From contig CAWCMS010000013.1 in the NCBI GenBank assembly GCA_963796675.1, positions 682,001 through 746,000 of the forward strand: a stretch of DNA of 64,000 nt. The letters run 5' to 3'. The notes below the pieces were generated by a model that was not told the origin of the DNA, ran no database searches, and saw only the letters and a program-made list of their open reading frames with translations. Below, in pieces: positions 1 through 12,762 of the stretch; position 1 is the stretch's first letter, and each line of letters begins with the position of its first letter. A program made the position numbers and the translations under genes. Source of the DNA: CAWCDJ01 sp963796675 (GTDB taxonomy: Bacteria; Acidobacteriota; Terriglobia; Bryobacterales; Bryobacteraceae).

Positions 1-554
1 AGCCGGACGAGCGGCACCATGGTGTCGCCATGTCCGCCCATGACGACGGCGGTCACGTTCTCGACCGAGACCTTGAGTTCCTGCGCGATAAAGGTGCGGA
101 AGCGGGCGCTATCCAGAACGCCTGCCATACCGATGACGCGATTCTTGCTGAATTTCGAAACCCAGAGCGCCGCCTGCGCCATGGCATCGAGCGGGTTGGT
201 GACTACGATGATGATGCAATTGGGCGAGTACTTGGCGACCTGTTCGGTGGCCGCGCGGACCACCTCGTAGTTGGCGATCAGAAGATCGTCGCGGCTCATC
301 CCCGGCTTGCGGGGAAATCCGGCAGTGATGATGGCGATATCGGAATTCGCTGTCGGTTCGTAGTCGTTCGCGCCCGTGACGCTGACGTCATAGCCCTGTA
401 CCGGACCGGATTGGAGAAGGTCGAGTCCTTTTCCTTGCGGGACACCTTCCACGACATCGACGAGGACGACATCGGCGAGCTCCTTGTCGGCAATTCGCAC
501 TGCGCAATTGGCTCCGACATTGCCGGCGCCCACAACCGTGATCTTCTTTCGCAA
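1..554 (-). CDS. mdh: malate dehydrogenase (N-terminal part; gene runs off the left edge)
   Basis: Oxidises malate to oxaloacetate with NAD in the TCA cycle, in the cytoplasm. The reverse strand reads MRKKITVVGAGNVGANCAVR, a dinucleotide-binding GxGxxG fold start, followed by the VTNPLD motif of LDH-like malate dehydrogenases. At the window edge it reaches the GGHGDTMVPLVR region that holds the catalytic His. About 184 of the usual 310 residues are present. I chose the TTG at 554 because an AAGGAG ribosome site lies six bases upstream and no ATG is available before the conserved beta strand. The whole plus-strand reading opposite is a shadow. Confidence 0.93.
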   Translation of the reverse strand, partial: MRKKITVVGAGNVGANCAVRIADKELADVVLVDVVEGVPQGKGLDLLQSGPVQGYDVSVTGANDYEPTANSDIAIITAGFPRKPGMSRDDLLIANYEVVRAATEQVAKYSPNCIIIVVTNPLDAMAQAALWVSKFSKNRVIGMAGVLDSARFRTFIAQELKVSVENVTAVVMGGHGDTMVPLVR

Positions 555-634
555 AGCAAGCTCCTTCTATGGGGAATTGGAAATCCGATTATAACTTGCG
601 GCAGGTGAAGGGGAGCTACCACTCACGCGCGGAT

Positions 635-722
635 GTGGGGCGGCCATTCGTGGCCGCAGCCGCCCTTCCGGGCGGCTGGACTCGCTGGAAAGCGAGTCCG
701 CGGGCAGCATTGCCCGCCCCAC
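635..722. repeat. array of four abutting perfect hairpins (REP-like element)
   Basis: Four perfect inverted repeats follow one another with no spacer: 640-657 (7-bp stem, loop TTCG), 658-677 (8-bp stem, loop TTCC), 678-699 (9-bp stem, loop GGAA) and 700-717 (7-bp stem, loop GCAT). The whole is bounded by GTGGGGC on the left and GCCCCAC on the right. It lies between the stop of the barrel-protein gene and the start of mdh, both read leftward. It resembles REP/BIME-type elements in form. I cannot say from this window whether it is a named family. Confidence 0.8.
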
Positions 723-731
723 GAGCCGATC

Positions 732-1386
732 TCAGAAGGTAAAGCCGACCAGGAACTCGGCTTGATTCTGGTTACTGTGGATGCCGCCGTTCGCGTCGAG
801 GATATTTTGCGCGCCCCAACGGGTGTAGCGGAGCTCGGGCACGATGTGGATTACGAGAACGTGGATGTCCACGCCGGCGCCGAGAACGATGCCGCGCGTC
901 GTCGAATGGTCGAGTTCGGCGGGGCTCGAGGTGTTGGCGGTAGTGGTCGTGCCGGTAGCCAGGTTGCCGGTCGTCACCACCTGCTTCAGGCCTTGAAGCG
1001 TATTCCAGGCCAGGCCGCCGGCGACATAGGGGCGCATCGGGCCTTCCTTGGAAAAGTGGTATTTGGCCAGGATCGGGAACTCCCAGGCGTTGGAGGTCGT
1101 AGAGATCGATTGCGTGGTCGTCGTGATCCCGGCGATGCTCCCTGAGCCGGTATAGCTCAGGTGGCGATACAGGGCGTCTACCTCCACACCCAGCCCGAAG
1201 GGAAGGCGGAGTTCGGCGGTACCGCCGAAAATATAGCGGTTGGTTTGCGCGGAAAAATTAAAATTGCCGGTAGTTCCGGCATTTACGAGGTCATTGAGCG
1301 GCATCCCCACCTTGATGCCGGCGGAAAAGGGCTGGCCGAAGCACGAGGCCGCACCCAACTACGAAGATAAACACAAAGCGAGTCAT
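732..1386 (-). CDS. outer-membrane beta-barrel protein, frame-shifted near its start
   Basis: Predicted small outer-membrane barrel of about 217 residues. The body (from about 1358) shows alternating amphipathic strands such as GLGVEVDALYRHLSY, FPILAKYHFSKEGPMRPYVA and a terminal strand AEFLVGFTF ending in Phe, the usual barrel assembly signal. A signal peptide begins MTRFVFIFVV from ATG 1386 but in a different frame. It would join LGAASCFGQPFSAGIKVG after a one-base correction near 1355. Both parts fit one OMP_b-brl-type protein. It lies 38 bp downstream of lptB on the same strand. Ligand or role is unknown. Confidence 0.72.
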
Positions 1387-1424
1387 GGTTTCCCCGGAGA
1401 GCACTCCGGCTACCATTGTATGAT

Positions 1425-2153
1425 TCAAACCCGCAGGGAAAAGGTCTCGCCCAGGTAAATGCGCTTGACCTCCGGATCGCGCTCCAGCGCCTCGGGACTG
1501 CCGGCGCGGAAGATCTGGCCGTTATTGATGATGTAGGCCCGGTCGGTGACTACCAGGGTTTCGCGTACGGCGTGGTCGGTAATCAGGATGCCGATGCCGG
1601 CGCGCTTCAGGTCGAAGATGATGCGCTGCAACTCCAGCACCTGGATGGGGTCGATACCGGAAAACGGCTCGTCGAGCAGCAGGAAGCTGGGGTTGATCAC
1701 CAGGGAGCGTGCAATTTCCACGCGCCGCCGCTCGCCGCCGGAGAGCATGTAGCCGCGGCTGCGCCTTACCTTCTCGAGGCCCAGTTGATCGATCAGCCGC
1801 TCCAGGGTTTCGCGACGCTCCCGCCCGCGGATCGGCAGGGTCTCGAGGATCGCCATCAGGTTCTCCTCGACGGTGAGCTTCCGGAAAACGGAAGCCTCCT
1901 GCGGAAGGTAGCTGATGCCGCGGCGCGCGCGCTGATACATGGGGAGCGCGGTAATGTCCTGATCGTCGACCAGGATATGACCGGAATCGGGACTGATGAG
2001 TCCCACGATCATGTAGAACGACGTAGTCTTCCCCGCGCCGTTCGGCCCGAGCAAGCCCACCACTTCGCCCTGCCGCACGAAAACGGAGACATCGTCCACC
2101 ACCCTGCGGCCGCGATACGTCTTAGAGATTTCCCGGGTTTCCAGTGTGCTCAT
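1425..2153 (-). CDS. lptB: LPS export ABC transporter ATP-binding protein LptB
   Basis: ATPase that drives extraction of lipopolysaccharide from the inner membrane through LptFG and the LptC-A bridge. The 242-residue protein has Walker A GPNGAGKT, the Q-loop SYLPQEASVFRKLT typical of LptB, signature LSGGERRR, Walker B FLLLDEPFSGID and H-loop ITDHAVRET. Length and motifs match LptB closely. It follows the LptC/LptA-like gene by 9 bp on the same strand, the standard lptC-lptA-lptB order. LptF/G are not in the window. Confidence 0.95.
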   Translation of the reverse strand: MSTLETREISKTYRGRRVVDDVSVFVRQGEVVGLLGPNGAGKTTSFYMIVGLISPDSGHILVDDQDITALPMYQRARRGISYLPQEASVFRKLTVEENLMAILETLPIRGRERRETLERLIDQLGLEKVRRSRGYMLSGGERRRVEIARSLVINPSFLLLDEPFSGIDPIQVLELQRIIFDLKRAGIGILITDHAVRETLVVTDRAYIINNGQIFRAGSPEALERDPEVKRIYLGETFSLRV

Positions 2154-2162
2154 TGAGGCGGG

Positions 2163-4498
2163 TCACTTCTTGCGCTTGAACCGGGTCTGGACAGGATGGT
2201 CTTTCGACCCATTTAAGAGCAGCCTATCATCGTCCGCCCAATAGGTCAATCCCGCGGGAGCGACGGTGGTGCCCTTCAGGCTGTCCACCATCTTCGGCGT
2301 GCCGCCCGTCAGCAGAATCTTCTGCTCGTCCGGGTAATATTCGCTGTGCTCGCCGGTGCCGTTGCGAGTACGGTCGGGCGAGCTCTGGAAGATATTGACC
2401 GCGCCATCGGCGATGGCCTTCTCGAGGCGCGAATCGGAGCCCGATTCGGCCAGGTAGGCGTGAATTTCGCGCGCCCTCACCACCATGTTCGGCCGCTTCA
2501 GCAGGACGCCGCCGCTATAGTAGGCCAGCCGGTTGGTATCCGTGTAAACCAGGTGCGGCGCATGGACTTCGGTCAGTACGGGCTGCGCAGCCTGCTTCGG
2601 CTTCCTGGTCCTTCGTTTTTTCCTTCTTGCTGTCGTTGTTCTTCGGCGTGCTTTTGGAATCGGTTTTGGAATCGTCCGGCTGCTCCCAGAGGTCGGTCAC
2701 GACGTTGCCGTTGGCGATCAGGGAGTGCTTCTCGCGGTCGAGGTCGATGGTGTCGGCCTGAATGCGGTTGGCGCCCTGCCACATCAGCGCGTTGCCCCGG
2801 TAGTGGATTTCGCGGTTGCGGTTCTTCGACTCCATGTGCTGCGCCTGAGCCTGTAGTGGATCGTCGCCCGAAAGCATCCCGGAGTTCTTCTTTTGGTCCT
2901 TGTCGGGCATCCGGCTGGAGTTGACGTGGCCATCGGCGACGAAATCGCCGCTGCGCTGGTCGAGCCGGATCCGGTCGGCGGAGGTGGACCCGGTCGAGTC
3001 CCAGACGCGCGCCGTGCTGTCGAGGACCATGATGTCGGTGGCGGAATCGAGCGTGGCCTTGGCGGAGCGGGCCCGGCGGTCGCCTTCCTCGTAGCTGAAA
3101 TCGCCGCTCTGTTCGATCCCGGCCATCTTGCCGGCCTTATCGAAGGTGGCCAGCATCTGGTGGCTGGTGGTGAGGGTGGGGGCGCGCTTGCGCTTCAATT
3201 CTTCGGCCGTGGGGTCGGTCCGGGTGCGGACGTTCTCGGCGCGGAACGATTCCAGGCGGTTCTGCCCGCCATAGGCGATGAACATGTTGTCGCCGTTCAG
3301 CGTCCGGTGGTGCTGCGTGGGCTGATTGGGGATGAACTCCAGGCTGCCGGGGGTGGGGGTGGTCACGCTGGCGATTTCCCGGCCCCCGTCGCGCATCTTC
3401 ATCGACATCTTATCGGAGCGCAGCACGTGGGTTTCGCCGGGCGGATGACCGGGAGTCGGCAGCGGCCGCGAGCGCACTTCCGAATTGCCCGAGGTATCGA
3501 CCGTGTCGAGGACGTTCTGGTCGCCCGTGGCGTCCGGAACGAAGTTCATCTCCACGTGGAAGGCGGAGACGGTGGTTTCCGAAGAGTCGGAGGTCGCCAC
3601 CAGCCGGGCGTTGGTCTGCGCGATGATCTTCTGCACCATGCCGTCGTCATCGAAGTTGGTCCACAGCTCATCGGCGGAATATTGCAGCTTGCGGTGCGGA
3701 TAGGAATCGGTGCCGTGCGCCTTCGTGGTGTCGATCTTACGAATGAACTTGCTGCCGGAGCCATCCTCTTCCAGGTGGATCACCGGGTTCTCGCCTTCGA
3801 TGACGGTGTTTTCGCGGGTCAAGCGGCCCCAGGGCTTGAGCCAGACTTCGGAGGTGTCCTCGTGGTATTCGAGACTTCCGCCCTCGACCAGCATCGGTTT
3901 GGCATGCGGGCCCTTGGAATTCCACTGGAGGCGGGCGTCTTTCTTCATGAGGAGCTGGTGGCTGGCCGGATCGTAGAAGGCGCCGGTGGAGCTGCCGGTG
4001 CCGTTTTCAAAGACAAAGCTCGAAGGCTGCTCGGTCTCGACGCGGCCGGATTCGGTGTCGAGATCGACGCCGGAAGACTTGATCGAGACGGGGGTGTGCT
4101 TGAGCTCGCCGGTTTCGGGGAGATTCAGGGTAATCTCGACTTCGCCATCGGAGCGGAGACGATGGTCCGCCTTGAAGAACGCCGCGGTCGCGGATTTGAC
4201 GAGGTTGTAGGTCTGGCCGGTCTTGCTGTGGATCTTCATGGTGACGCCCCGCAGGTCGACCCGCGACGTATCGCGCGACTCCCGGAAGTCGTCCGCCGTG
4301 GCTTCGATCTTGGTGTACGTGCTGGCAGTCTCGCTGTAGACCCACTTCTGAGCCGTAGAATTGAGCTCGTCCGGGAGTCTCGCCGGCATGGCCGGCGCCT
4401 GCTCGCGGAGGGCTCGTTTTTTGGGCTCGATAGGTAAGGCCAACGCCGCAAATGATGGCGAGAATGGCCACCAGCAAGAGCCAGCGTGTGCCTCGCAT
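2163..4498 (-). CDS. LptC/LptA-like (OstA-type) LPS-transport protein, long form, two frame breaks
   Basis: Probable periplasmic bridge component for LPS transport, about 775 residues. ATG 4498 gives MRGTRWLLLVAILAIICGVG, an N-terminal membrane anchor as in LptC. The frame then changes near 4425 and again near 2590. The middle part (about 4420-2600) is a long series of beta-rich repeats with OstA features, for example LQYSADELWTNFDD, VDLDTESGRVE and ADTIDLDREKHSLIANGNV. The last part (2486-2163) ends TYWADDDRLLLNGSKDHPVQ. Ordinary LptC and LptA are each about 180 residues, so this looks like an LptC anchor fused to several OstA repeats. Immediate linkage to lptB supports the role. Frame breaks are probably sequence errors. 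Confidence 0.75.
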
Positions 4499-4550
4499 GG
4501 GGATACCTTCATGATACCGCGCTATAGTGGCAGTGACCCCTCCCGTAGCC

Positions 4551-5055
4551 ATGCAAGACCGCATCCGTATCTTCGTCACCGGCGGCACCTTCGACAAGGA
4601 ATACAACGAACTCACCGGCGAACTGTTTTTCAAAGACACGCACGTCCGGGATATGCTGCGGCTGGGGCGCTGCCGGGCGGAGGTGGAGGTCGAAACGCTT
4701 ATGATGATCGACAGCCTCCAGATGACCGAGCCGGACCGCGCCTGGATCCGCGACCGCTGCGCCGCTGCGCCCGAAAGCCGCATCGTCGTCACCCATGGCA
4801 CCGACACCATGCAGCAGACGGCCGCCGTCCTCGGTGAGGCGGGGATCGCGAAGACGATCGTGCTGACCGGTGCGATGGTGCCGTATACCTTCGGCAGCTC
4901 CGACGGGATGTTCAATCTGGGGACCGCGCTGGCCTTCGTGCAGACCCTGGAGCCGGGGGTGTACGTGGCCATGAACGGGCGGTGTTTTCCCTGGCAGGTC
5001 GGTGCGGAAGAACCGGGAGCGGGGGATCTTCGAAGCGGTGAGTGAGTCGGAGTGA
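4551..5055 (+). CDS. small asparaginase-domain protein, frame break near the C-terminus
   Basis: Related to the N-terminal domain of type I/II L-asparaginases: FVTGGTFDKEYNELTGE carries the first catalytic Thr region and VVTHGTDTMQQTA the second Thr-Asp pair. Single-domain proteins of about 165 residues with this layout exist, so the short length is not itself a defect. After FPWQ the frame must change near 5000 to give VRKNRERGIFEAVSESE and the stop at 5053-5055. Without the change it ends at 5045 with an unrelated tail. Start ATG 4551 is preferred over GTG 4527. Divergent from the lptC/A gene, 52 bp apart. True substrate uncertain. Confidence 0.75.
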
Positions 5056-5136
5056 GTGTCCAGCCATTGCGAAATCTTAGTGCAATACTGTCAAGAACTA
5101 AATAGTACAGTGTTACCAATTATTTACGGAGAATTC

Positions 5137-5163
5137 TTGTCACTCTCACCCGGAGTGTGCTAA
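5137..5163. promoter_or_regulatory. CIRCE-like inverted repeat upstream of groES
   Basis: TTGTCACTC, a 7-base spacer, then GAGTGTGCTAA. The consensus CIRCE operator bound by HrcA is TTAGCACTC-N9-GAGTGCTAA. The left arm matches 7 of 9 bases and the right arm matches fully apart from an inserted TG. It lies 91 bp before the groES ATG, the expected place. The match is imperfect, so this is a candidate operator only. Confidence 0.45.
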
Positions 5164-5253
5164 TAATATTTCTCGGAACCCGGCAAATTCCGACATGGGT
5201 TCCGACATCGCAAACCGAATACTCAATATTTCATTGAATGGAGGTTGTTTTCC

Positions 5254-5570
5254 ATGAACATTCGTCCGCTCTACGACCGCATTGTGGTCAAACGGATTGA
5301 GACAGCAGGAGCAAATGCAGGGCGGCTTGTACATTCCCGACTCGGCCAAAGAAAAGCCGCAGGAAGGCGAGGTCGTGGCCGTTGGCAAGGGCAAGCGCCT
5401 CGAAGACGGCAAAGTGATTCCGCTCGATGTGCAGGCCGGGCGACCGGATTCTGTTCGGGAAGTACTCCGGCAGCGACATCAAGATGGACGGCGAAGAGTA
5501 CCTGATCATGCGTGAGGACGAGGTCCTCGGCATCCTCGACGCGCAGCCGAAGGCGGCAAAAGAAAGCTAG
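5254..5570 (+). CDS. groES: co-chaperonin GroES, two frame breaks
   Basis: Seven-fold lid of the GroEL folding chamber. MNIRPLYDRIVVKRI is the classic GroES start at ATG 5254, preceded by TGGAGG. The frame then breaks near 5302 (apparent extra A) and continues as QMQGGLYIPDSAKEKPQEGE with VVAVGKGKRLEDGKVIPLDV. It breaks again at 5438-5440, where GGG should be GG, giving DRILFGKYSGSDIKMDGEEY and ending EVLGILDAQPKAAKES. Restored length is about 105 residues. It is followed by groEL after 19 bp, so one groESL operon. Confidence 0.9.
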
Positions 5571-5589
5571 CTAAGGAGTCGAAACGAAC

Positions 5590-7216
<1,627 letters not shown>

Positions 7217-7238
7217 TCCGCTGAAAAGTAACCACTTA

Positions 7239-7272
7239 GAGGCCGCGTCCCCGAAAGGGGCGTGGCCTTTTT
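7239..7272 (+). terminator. rho-independent terminator of groESL
   Basis: GC-rich stem AGGCCGCGTCCCC / GGGGCGTGGCCT with a GAAA loop followed by TTTTT, 23 bp after the groEL stop. The same flank and stem recur after groEL copy 2. Confidence 0.85.
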
Positions 7273-7509
7273 GGTGCTCTCCTTCTCCTCGAAGGCCCAA
7301 CTCCGCCGGGCCAGAAAAAACAAGTTGGTCAAGCCCGGCCGTCGACAGAAGGGCGGGGCTCCTGCCGGCTTCTGCTCCTCACACTCCGCAACAGCCGGCC
7401 ATCCTTTCTGCCCGGATCCCTTCCGTTGCCGCCCCATTGCTTGCCGCGAAATCCCGCACGTCAGCCTGGGATTATTGATTCCCGCATAATGCAGAGGACG
7501 ATAACTGAA

Positions 7510-8213
7510 TCAGAGGTCTAAACTGACCATGAAGAAGCCTGCTCCTAAAAGGCGGTGATCAGCTGGGGTCTGCGCGGCGTAGGGCGTGCTCCCTCGCTCA
7601 GCTGCCAGTAATCCTTGGGCAGTTGTTCGGCAAGTCGTGCGTTTCCAGCACGCGCCGGATGGCATTTTGATTGAGTTCCGTTCCGGCGCGTATGGCGGAA
7701 CGTACTCACTTGGACCCGCCAGTGCGATGTATCCCGCACCAGAGCTTTGGCTCAGTTCAGTTCCATCGACGAAGACCAGCATGCGCCCTTCCCGGCAGGC
7801 TCCTTCTTTGACGTTAATGCGGGGCTAGACTGCCTTCCGCTAGGTCTGAATCAATTCTCCATCGAGCCTGTGCGCCCTGCCGGTCAGGCGCTGCGGCCCC
7901 CAGCCGAAATTCACCAGAACTTTCCAGACACGACTAGTATGGCAGCGGAAGCCGAACTCCCGTTCGATCAGATCGGCCGCTCGCGGGCGGGATCCACAGC
8001 TTCGTAACCAAGTCGCTCCAGTTCCTGTCGCTGACGTGCCGCTAATCGTTGGCGCGCCGCCGGCCCGCCCAACGGACGACGGTCGAGCGAGGCATCTTGA
8101 GGCGATGCGCGATGTCAGTCTGGTTCCGTCCTTTATCCAGCAAATGGATTGCTTCAAATCGGCGCTTTTCCACCGCGTCAAAAGCCGCGACGAACCCCCG
8201 TGGGTCTGCTCAT
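7510..8213 (-). mobile_element. decayed IS630-family transposase
   Basis: Fragments in different frames of the minus strand together resemble one IS630-type transposase. The N-terminal helix-turn-helix is FEAIHLLDKGRNQTDIAHRL then KMPRSTVVRWAGRRRAND, near 8170-8044. It is followed by DLIEREFGFRCHTSRVWKVL and LGWGPQ-like NFGWGPQRLTGRAH (about 7980-7870), then a DDE-domain piece LVFVDGTELSQSSGAGY (about 7780) and a tail around KDYWQLSEGARP and LITAF. Several frame changes and stops mean it cannot be active. I could not define the terminal inverted repeats. Confidence 0.75.
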
Positions 8214-8475
8214 ACCTTAGTTATGTCAACAAATCGCCCACAAAGTGTAGATATATTCAGGCGAAATTCGATAGTTAGTCTCGTTAGTTTGAGCCTTCTC
8301 TCATTTTGACTATCTTACGGTCATAGTCATTGCATTGTCATTGATAACTGGGTGTCGGGCATGTCATTTCTCGTCGTAGCCCAGTAGGCGTCGGTTTCAC
8401 GCTCGTCCTCGGCTTCTGCCCGCCTTGATGTTCACCAAAGGGTGAGATTCCATCTGGACAGAAAGGATAACCGCA

Positions 8476-9739
8476 GTGATTCGTTGCGCAGAATTACGCA
8501 TGCTATGGCTATCGTCATTGGCGTTAGCCTTCGCACCACATATGCTACATGGCCAGTGCGACTTGCGGGTTAAGCAGCAACCACCTGGGACGCCGTCTTT
8601 GACCCGAACCTCAGGAAACCAAGTCTCCGGCAGCGCTGCCCTGGAAACAACACAACAAGTTGTTGGCAATTGGGTAGTGTATCTCACGGCGCATCTCAAT
8701 TTCCGACCGGCGGGAGGGGCTCGTGGACTGAGGTCGCCAGTTCTACCGGCACCGGGGTAATATATAACGGCACGGTCCAGGCAGGATACACATCTGGCAC
8801 TGTGACGGCGACCCTTGAGCCACGTGGCAATGGTGACTATCAGATCACCTTAACATCGTACGGGTACTGTAATAGCGGTTCCAATAAGATTCAGATCGAC
8901 CCTTCAAATCCCGCTCCTTCACCAATCGTCACGGTAACCCGGCCCACCATCACGGCAAAGGACCCTGCCGGTCATGACACTATCGGTATGTGGTGGTTCG
9001 GATCCGTGGGCAAGGAGGATCCTGCGAACGGGTACTACACGTCTGCCTCCATAATGGGCAATTCCAATAGCCCATGGACCCTTAATTACACTATCAGCCA
9101 AGGCAACGACAAAGTGCAGCTCACGTGCACCAACTGCAACACCACCGTTGCACAGGCCAAAGCTCCGAGTGGTGGCTGCCTCAGAGATGTCGTAATCACA
9201 GCAAGTGTCGGCGGGTTCTCTGCGACGGCTCCGGTGACGCTAGCAGTCAATCGGCCGGCAGGCAGGAATCCGAGCTCCCTGTATTACAATTGGGGAGTCG
9301 GGACCGGGCTATTGGTCGCAGGACTATTTTACCTTTACGGACCTATGTGCTTTAAGCATGCCCTCTGTGGCGTATCACGAAACCTTTCCTGGTGCCTATC
9401 GTTCGTGGTGGCCTGGCGGTGCAAGCGCATACTGGTACAGCATAACTGCGACTCCCGCCGGGTAATGCGACATACCGACTGGACGCCTCTATACGACATC
9501 AGGACGATATCGTGGCGGACTGTGGAGATGCCGGTTGCACGCCCAAGTCGCAAAATCCTGTCCCGGCAAACACATTTACGCGTGTCGGCATCTCGCAGCT
9601 TCTACAGCAGGCTATCGTCGACATCCAACAGATGTGGTGGGTTGGGGACAGCACTGCCGGAAGCTGGCTCGGCCAGTTGGCCAACCAATGCAAACAGGCC
9701 TTGTTCCAGGACCATGCGGAAGATATTAATTATTGGTAA
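8476..9739 (+). CDS. secreted hypothetical protein with Ig-like region, broken frames
   Basis: Not recognised. A signal peptide is suggested by RMLWLSSLALAFAPHMLHGQ. The body is rich in Gly, Ser, Thr and Asn and contains beta-type stretches such as VTATLEPRGNGDYQITLTSY and VVITASVGGFSATAPVTLAV, like bacterial Ig-fold domains, with Cys residues in LTCTNCNTT and GGCLRDV. Frame changes are needed near 8665, 9310 and 9458. The last frame gives a sensible end (NTFTRVGISQLLQQAIVDIQ to AEDINYW, stop at 9739). Restored length is about 420 residues. Only 23 bp separate it from the next secreted protein. Confidence 0.55.
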
Positions 9740-9762
9740 TGTCGAGAGGAGAGCGGAACAGC

Positions 9763-10879
9763 ATGCATTTCACATCAAATCTCTTCGCCGTTGGTGCTTT
9801 GCTCGTAGCTACGGGTGTCGCGGCTGCACAGGGTCAGATCCTGAAAACGGCGTGCGACAGCGCTGAGGCTGTCATAACAGGGACAATTGAGCCCGTTACG
9901 GTGACTTCGTATCCAGCTGTGTTCACGATCGCCGTGGACACCACAATCAAGGGCGCCCTAACGCCGGGGGCGGTCATCACTTCTGTGTGGCCGGGTTCGT
10001 TAACGGCAGCGAAGATGAGACCTGATCGCTATCGTGCCTTATGGTTCCTAACACGGAATGGAACTGGAATGTGGGAGATCTTGGCCATTGGCGGACCAAA
10101 TGCGCCCCTCTTCGCTTCCGGTCTTTCGATCCCCACGGTCGATAAGGGTAGTTCAATACAGAAACCAGCGTTGGGAACCAGCTGCTATGAAGCGGTATGG
10201 AACATCCTGAAGCCAGATCCATCGCATGTAGACGAATCGCTGGAATATACGATAACGATGAACACTTTGTTTCGCGAAAATCCGATGAACATGGCGGCAG
10301 CAATCTCAGGTTACAGAACCAGATCTCCAAGTGTTCGCCCAGTCTGCCTCTCCCACCCTGAGTGCGCTGGCGCTAGCCGCTGGCATACGGGGGCAAGACA
10401 GTGCCGCACTGGCACAAGTAGCGGCGCAGGCAAAGCGACTGGCAGCGGCGCAGCCCTCCCAGGAGATTGGGTTGGCCCTGATGGCATGGCGCGGCACGGA
10501 CTCTCGAGACGTGGCCTCGTTGGCGGCCCTCGCTCAGGCTGATGTTCCTGCGTTCAGTGAGCCTGCTTTGCAGGCACTAGTGATGATCCACACGAAAGGG
10601 GCGGTGTATTGTCTCCTAAACCTGCTGAAAGGCTCTGATCCCGCCGCTCAGGATGCAGCAATTCGTGGGCTGAGCTTGTTTGCGAATGGTGTCCCTGTCC
10701 TGACTGCAGACGCTATCAGAAGACTGGCGCACTTCACCACGGGCGAGAATAGTGAGTACGTCGATTCCGCTATCGCGCCATTTATCTCCGTCGCTCCAGT
10801 CCCCGCAGAGAAACGCGCCCAATATGTTAACGCTTGGACCCAATGGGGGGAGCGAATGTCAGCTAAGCTGAACCAGTGA
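9763..10879 (+). CDS. secreted hypothetical protein with helical C-terminal half, one frame break
   Basis: Not recognised. ATG 9763 with GAGGAGAG upstream gives a signal peptide, MHFTSNLFAVGALLVATGVA. Residues about 25-130 form a compact region (ILKTACDSAEAVITGTIEPV) resembling secreted NTF/OB-like regions of predicted lipoproteins, without a secure family. After a frame change near 10325 the rest is alpha-helical and Ala-rich, with HEAT-like periodicity (LALAAGIRGQDSAALAQVAA; LAALAQADVPAFSEPALQAL). It follows the preceding secreted gene closely and may be co-transcribed. Confidence 0.55.
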
Positions 10880-11125
10880 ATCCGCCGCGCTAGCGTACTA
10901 TCTGTGATGCAGTTTAAGGCCTGGGGCGAAGACCGTTCCGGGCCTCTTTGTTCATTAAGGCGCCGAGCAGGTTCCACAGCTTCGGGGCAAAGTTCCCTCG
11001 GAGCCGAAGCAGAGGAGCCGAGATCGGAGGTTGCGGTGCCGGGCAAGCGGCAACAGACTGCGTCCGCGTGTTCTCACGGACAGTCGACAGGTCGGGCTCA
11101 CCTCTGCAGGTCTGCTTGAGCCTAT

Positions 11126-11220
11126 TTAAGCGTCGCGGCCAGCCCCGGCCGGAGAGAGGCGGCTGCGGATCTGATTCATGATGTTGGAAGCAAGAAAGGG
11201 ATTCCGCACGCTGGAGAACA
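11126..11220 (-). pseudogene. C-terminal remnant of a receiver-domain gene
   Basis: The minus strand reads NPFLASNIMNQIRSRLSP then AGAGRDA and a TAA stop. The intact AAA+/receiver protein at 13716-15236 ends KPFLASDVMNQIRSRLSP then AGAGRGA. DNA from about 11141 to 11215 matches 13731-13806 with scattered differences. No start or upstream domain exists. The similarity stops where the truncated groEL begins, so this is one side of a rearrangement junction. Confidence 0.7.
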
Positions 11221-11226
11221 TGCGAA

Positions 11227-12627
<1,401 letters not shown>

Positions 12628-12649
12628 TCCGCTGAAAAGTAACCACTTA

Positions 12650-12687
12650 GAGGCCGTTCCCCGAAAGGGGAGCGGCCTTTCTTGTTT
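12650..12687 (+). terminator. rho-independent terminator after groEL copy 2
   Basis: Stem AGGCCGTTCCCC / GGGGAGCGGCCT with a GAAA loop and a T-rich tail, 23 bp after the stop. It is homologous to the terminator at 7239-7272, showing that the duplication included the 3' flank. Confidence 0.82.
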
Positions 12688-12762
12688 TAATGTAAAGATC
12701 GCTGCCCTTCCGGAACGCCTCAGGGATACCCCGCATCCAACTTAGTAGAAAGGACTTGGGAT

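Noticed and set aside
7510..8213. An active insertion sequence with terminal inverted repeats.
   Set aside because: The transposase has several frame changes and stops, and I could not find matching ends.
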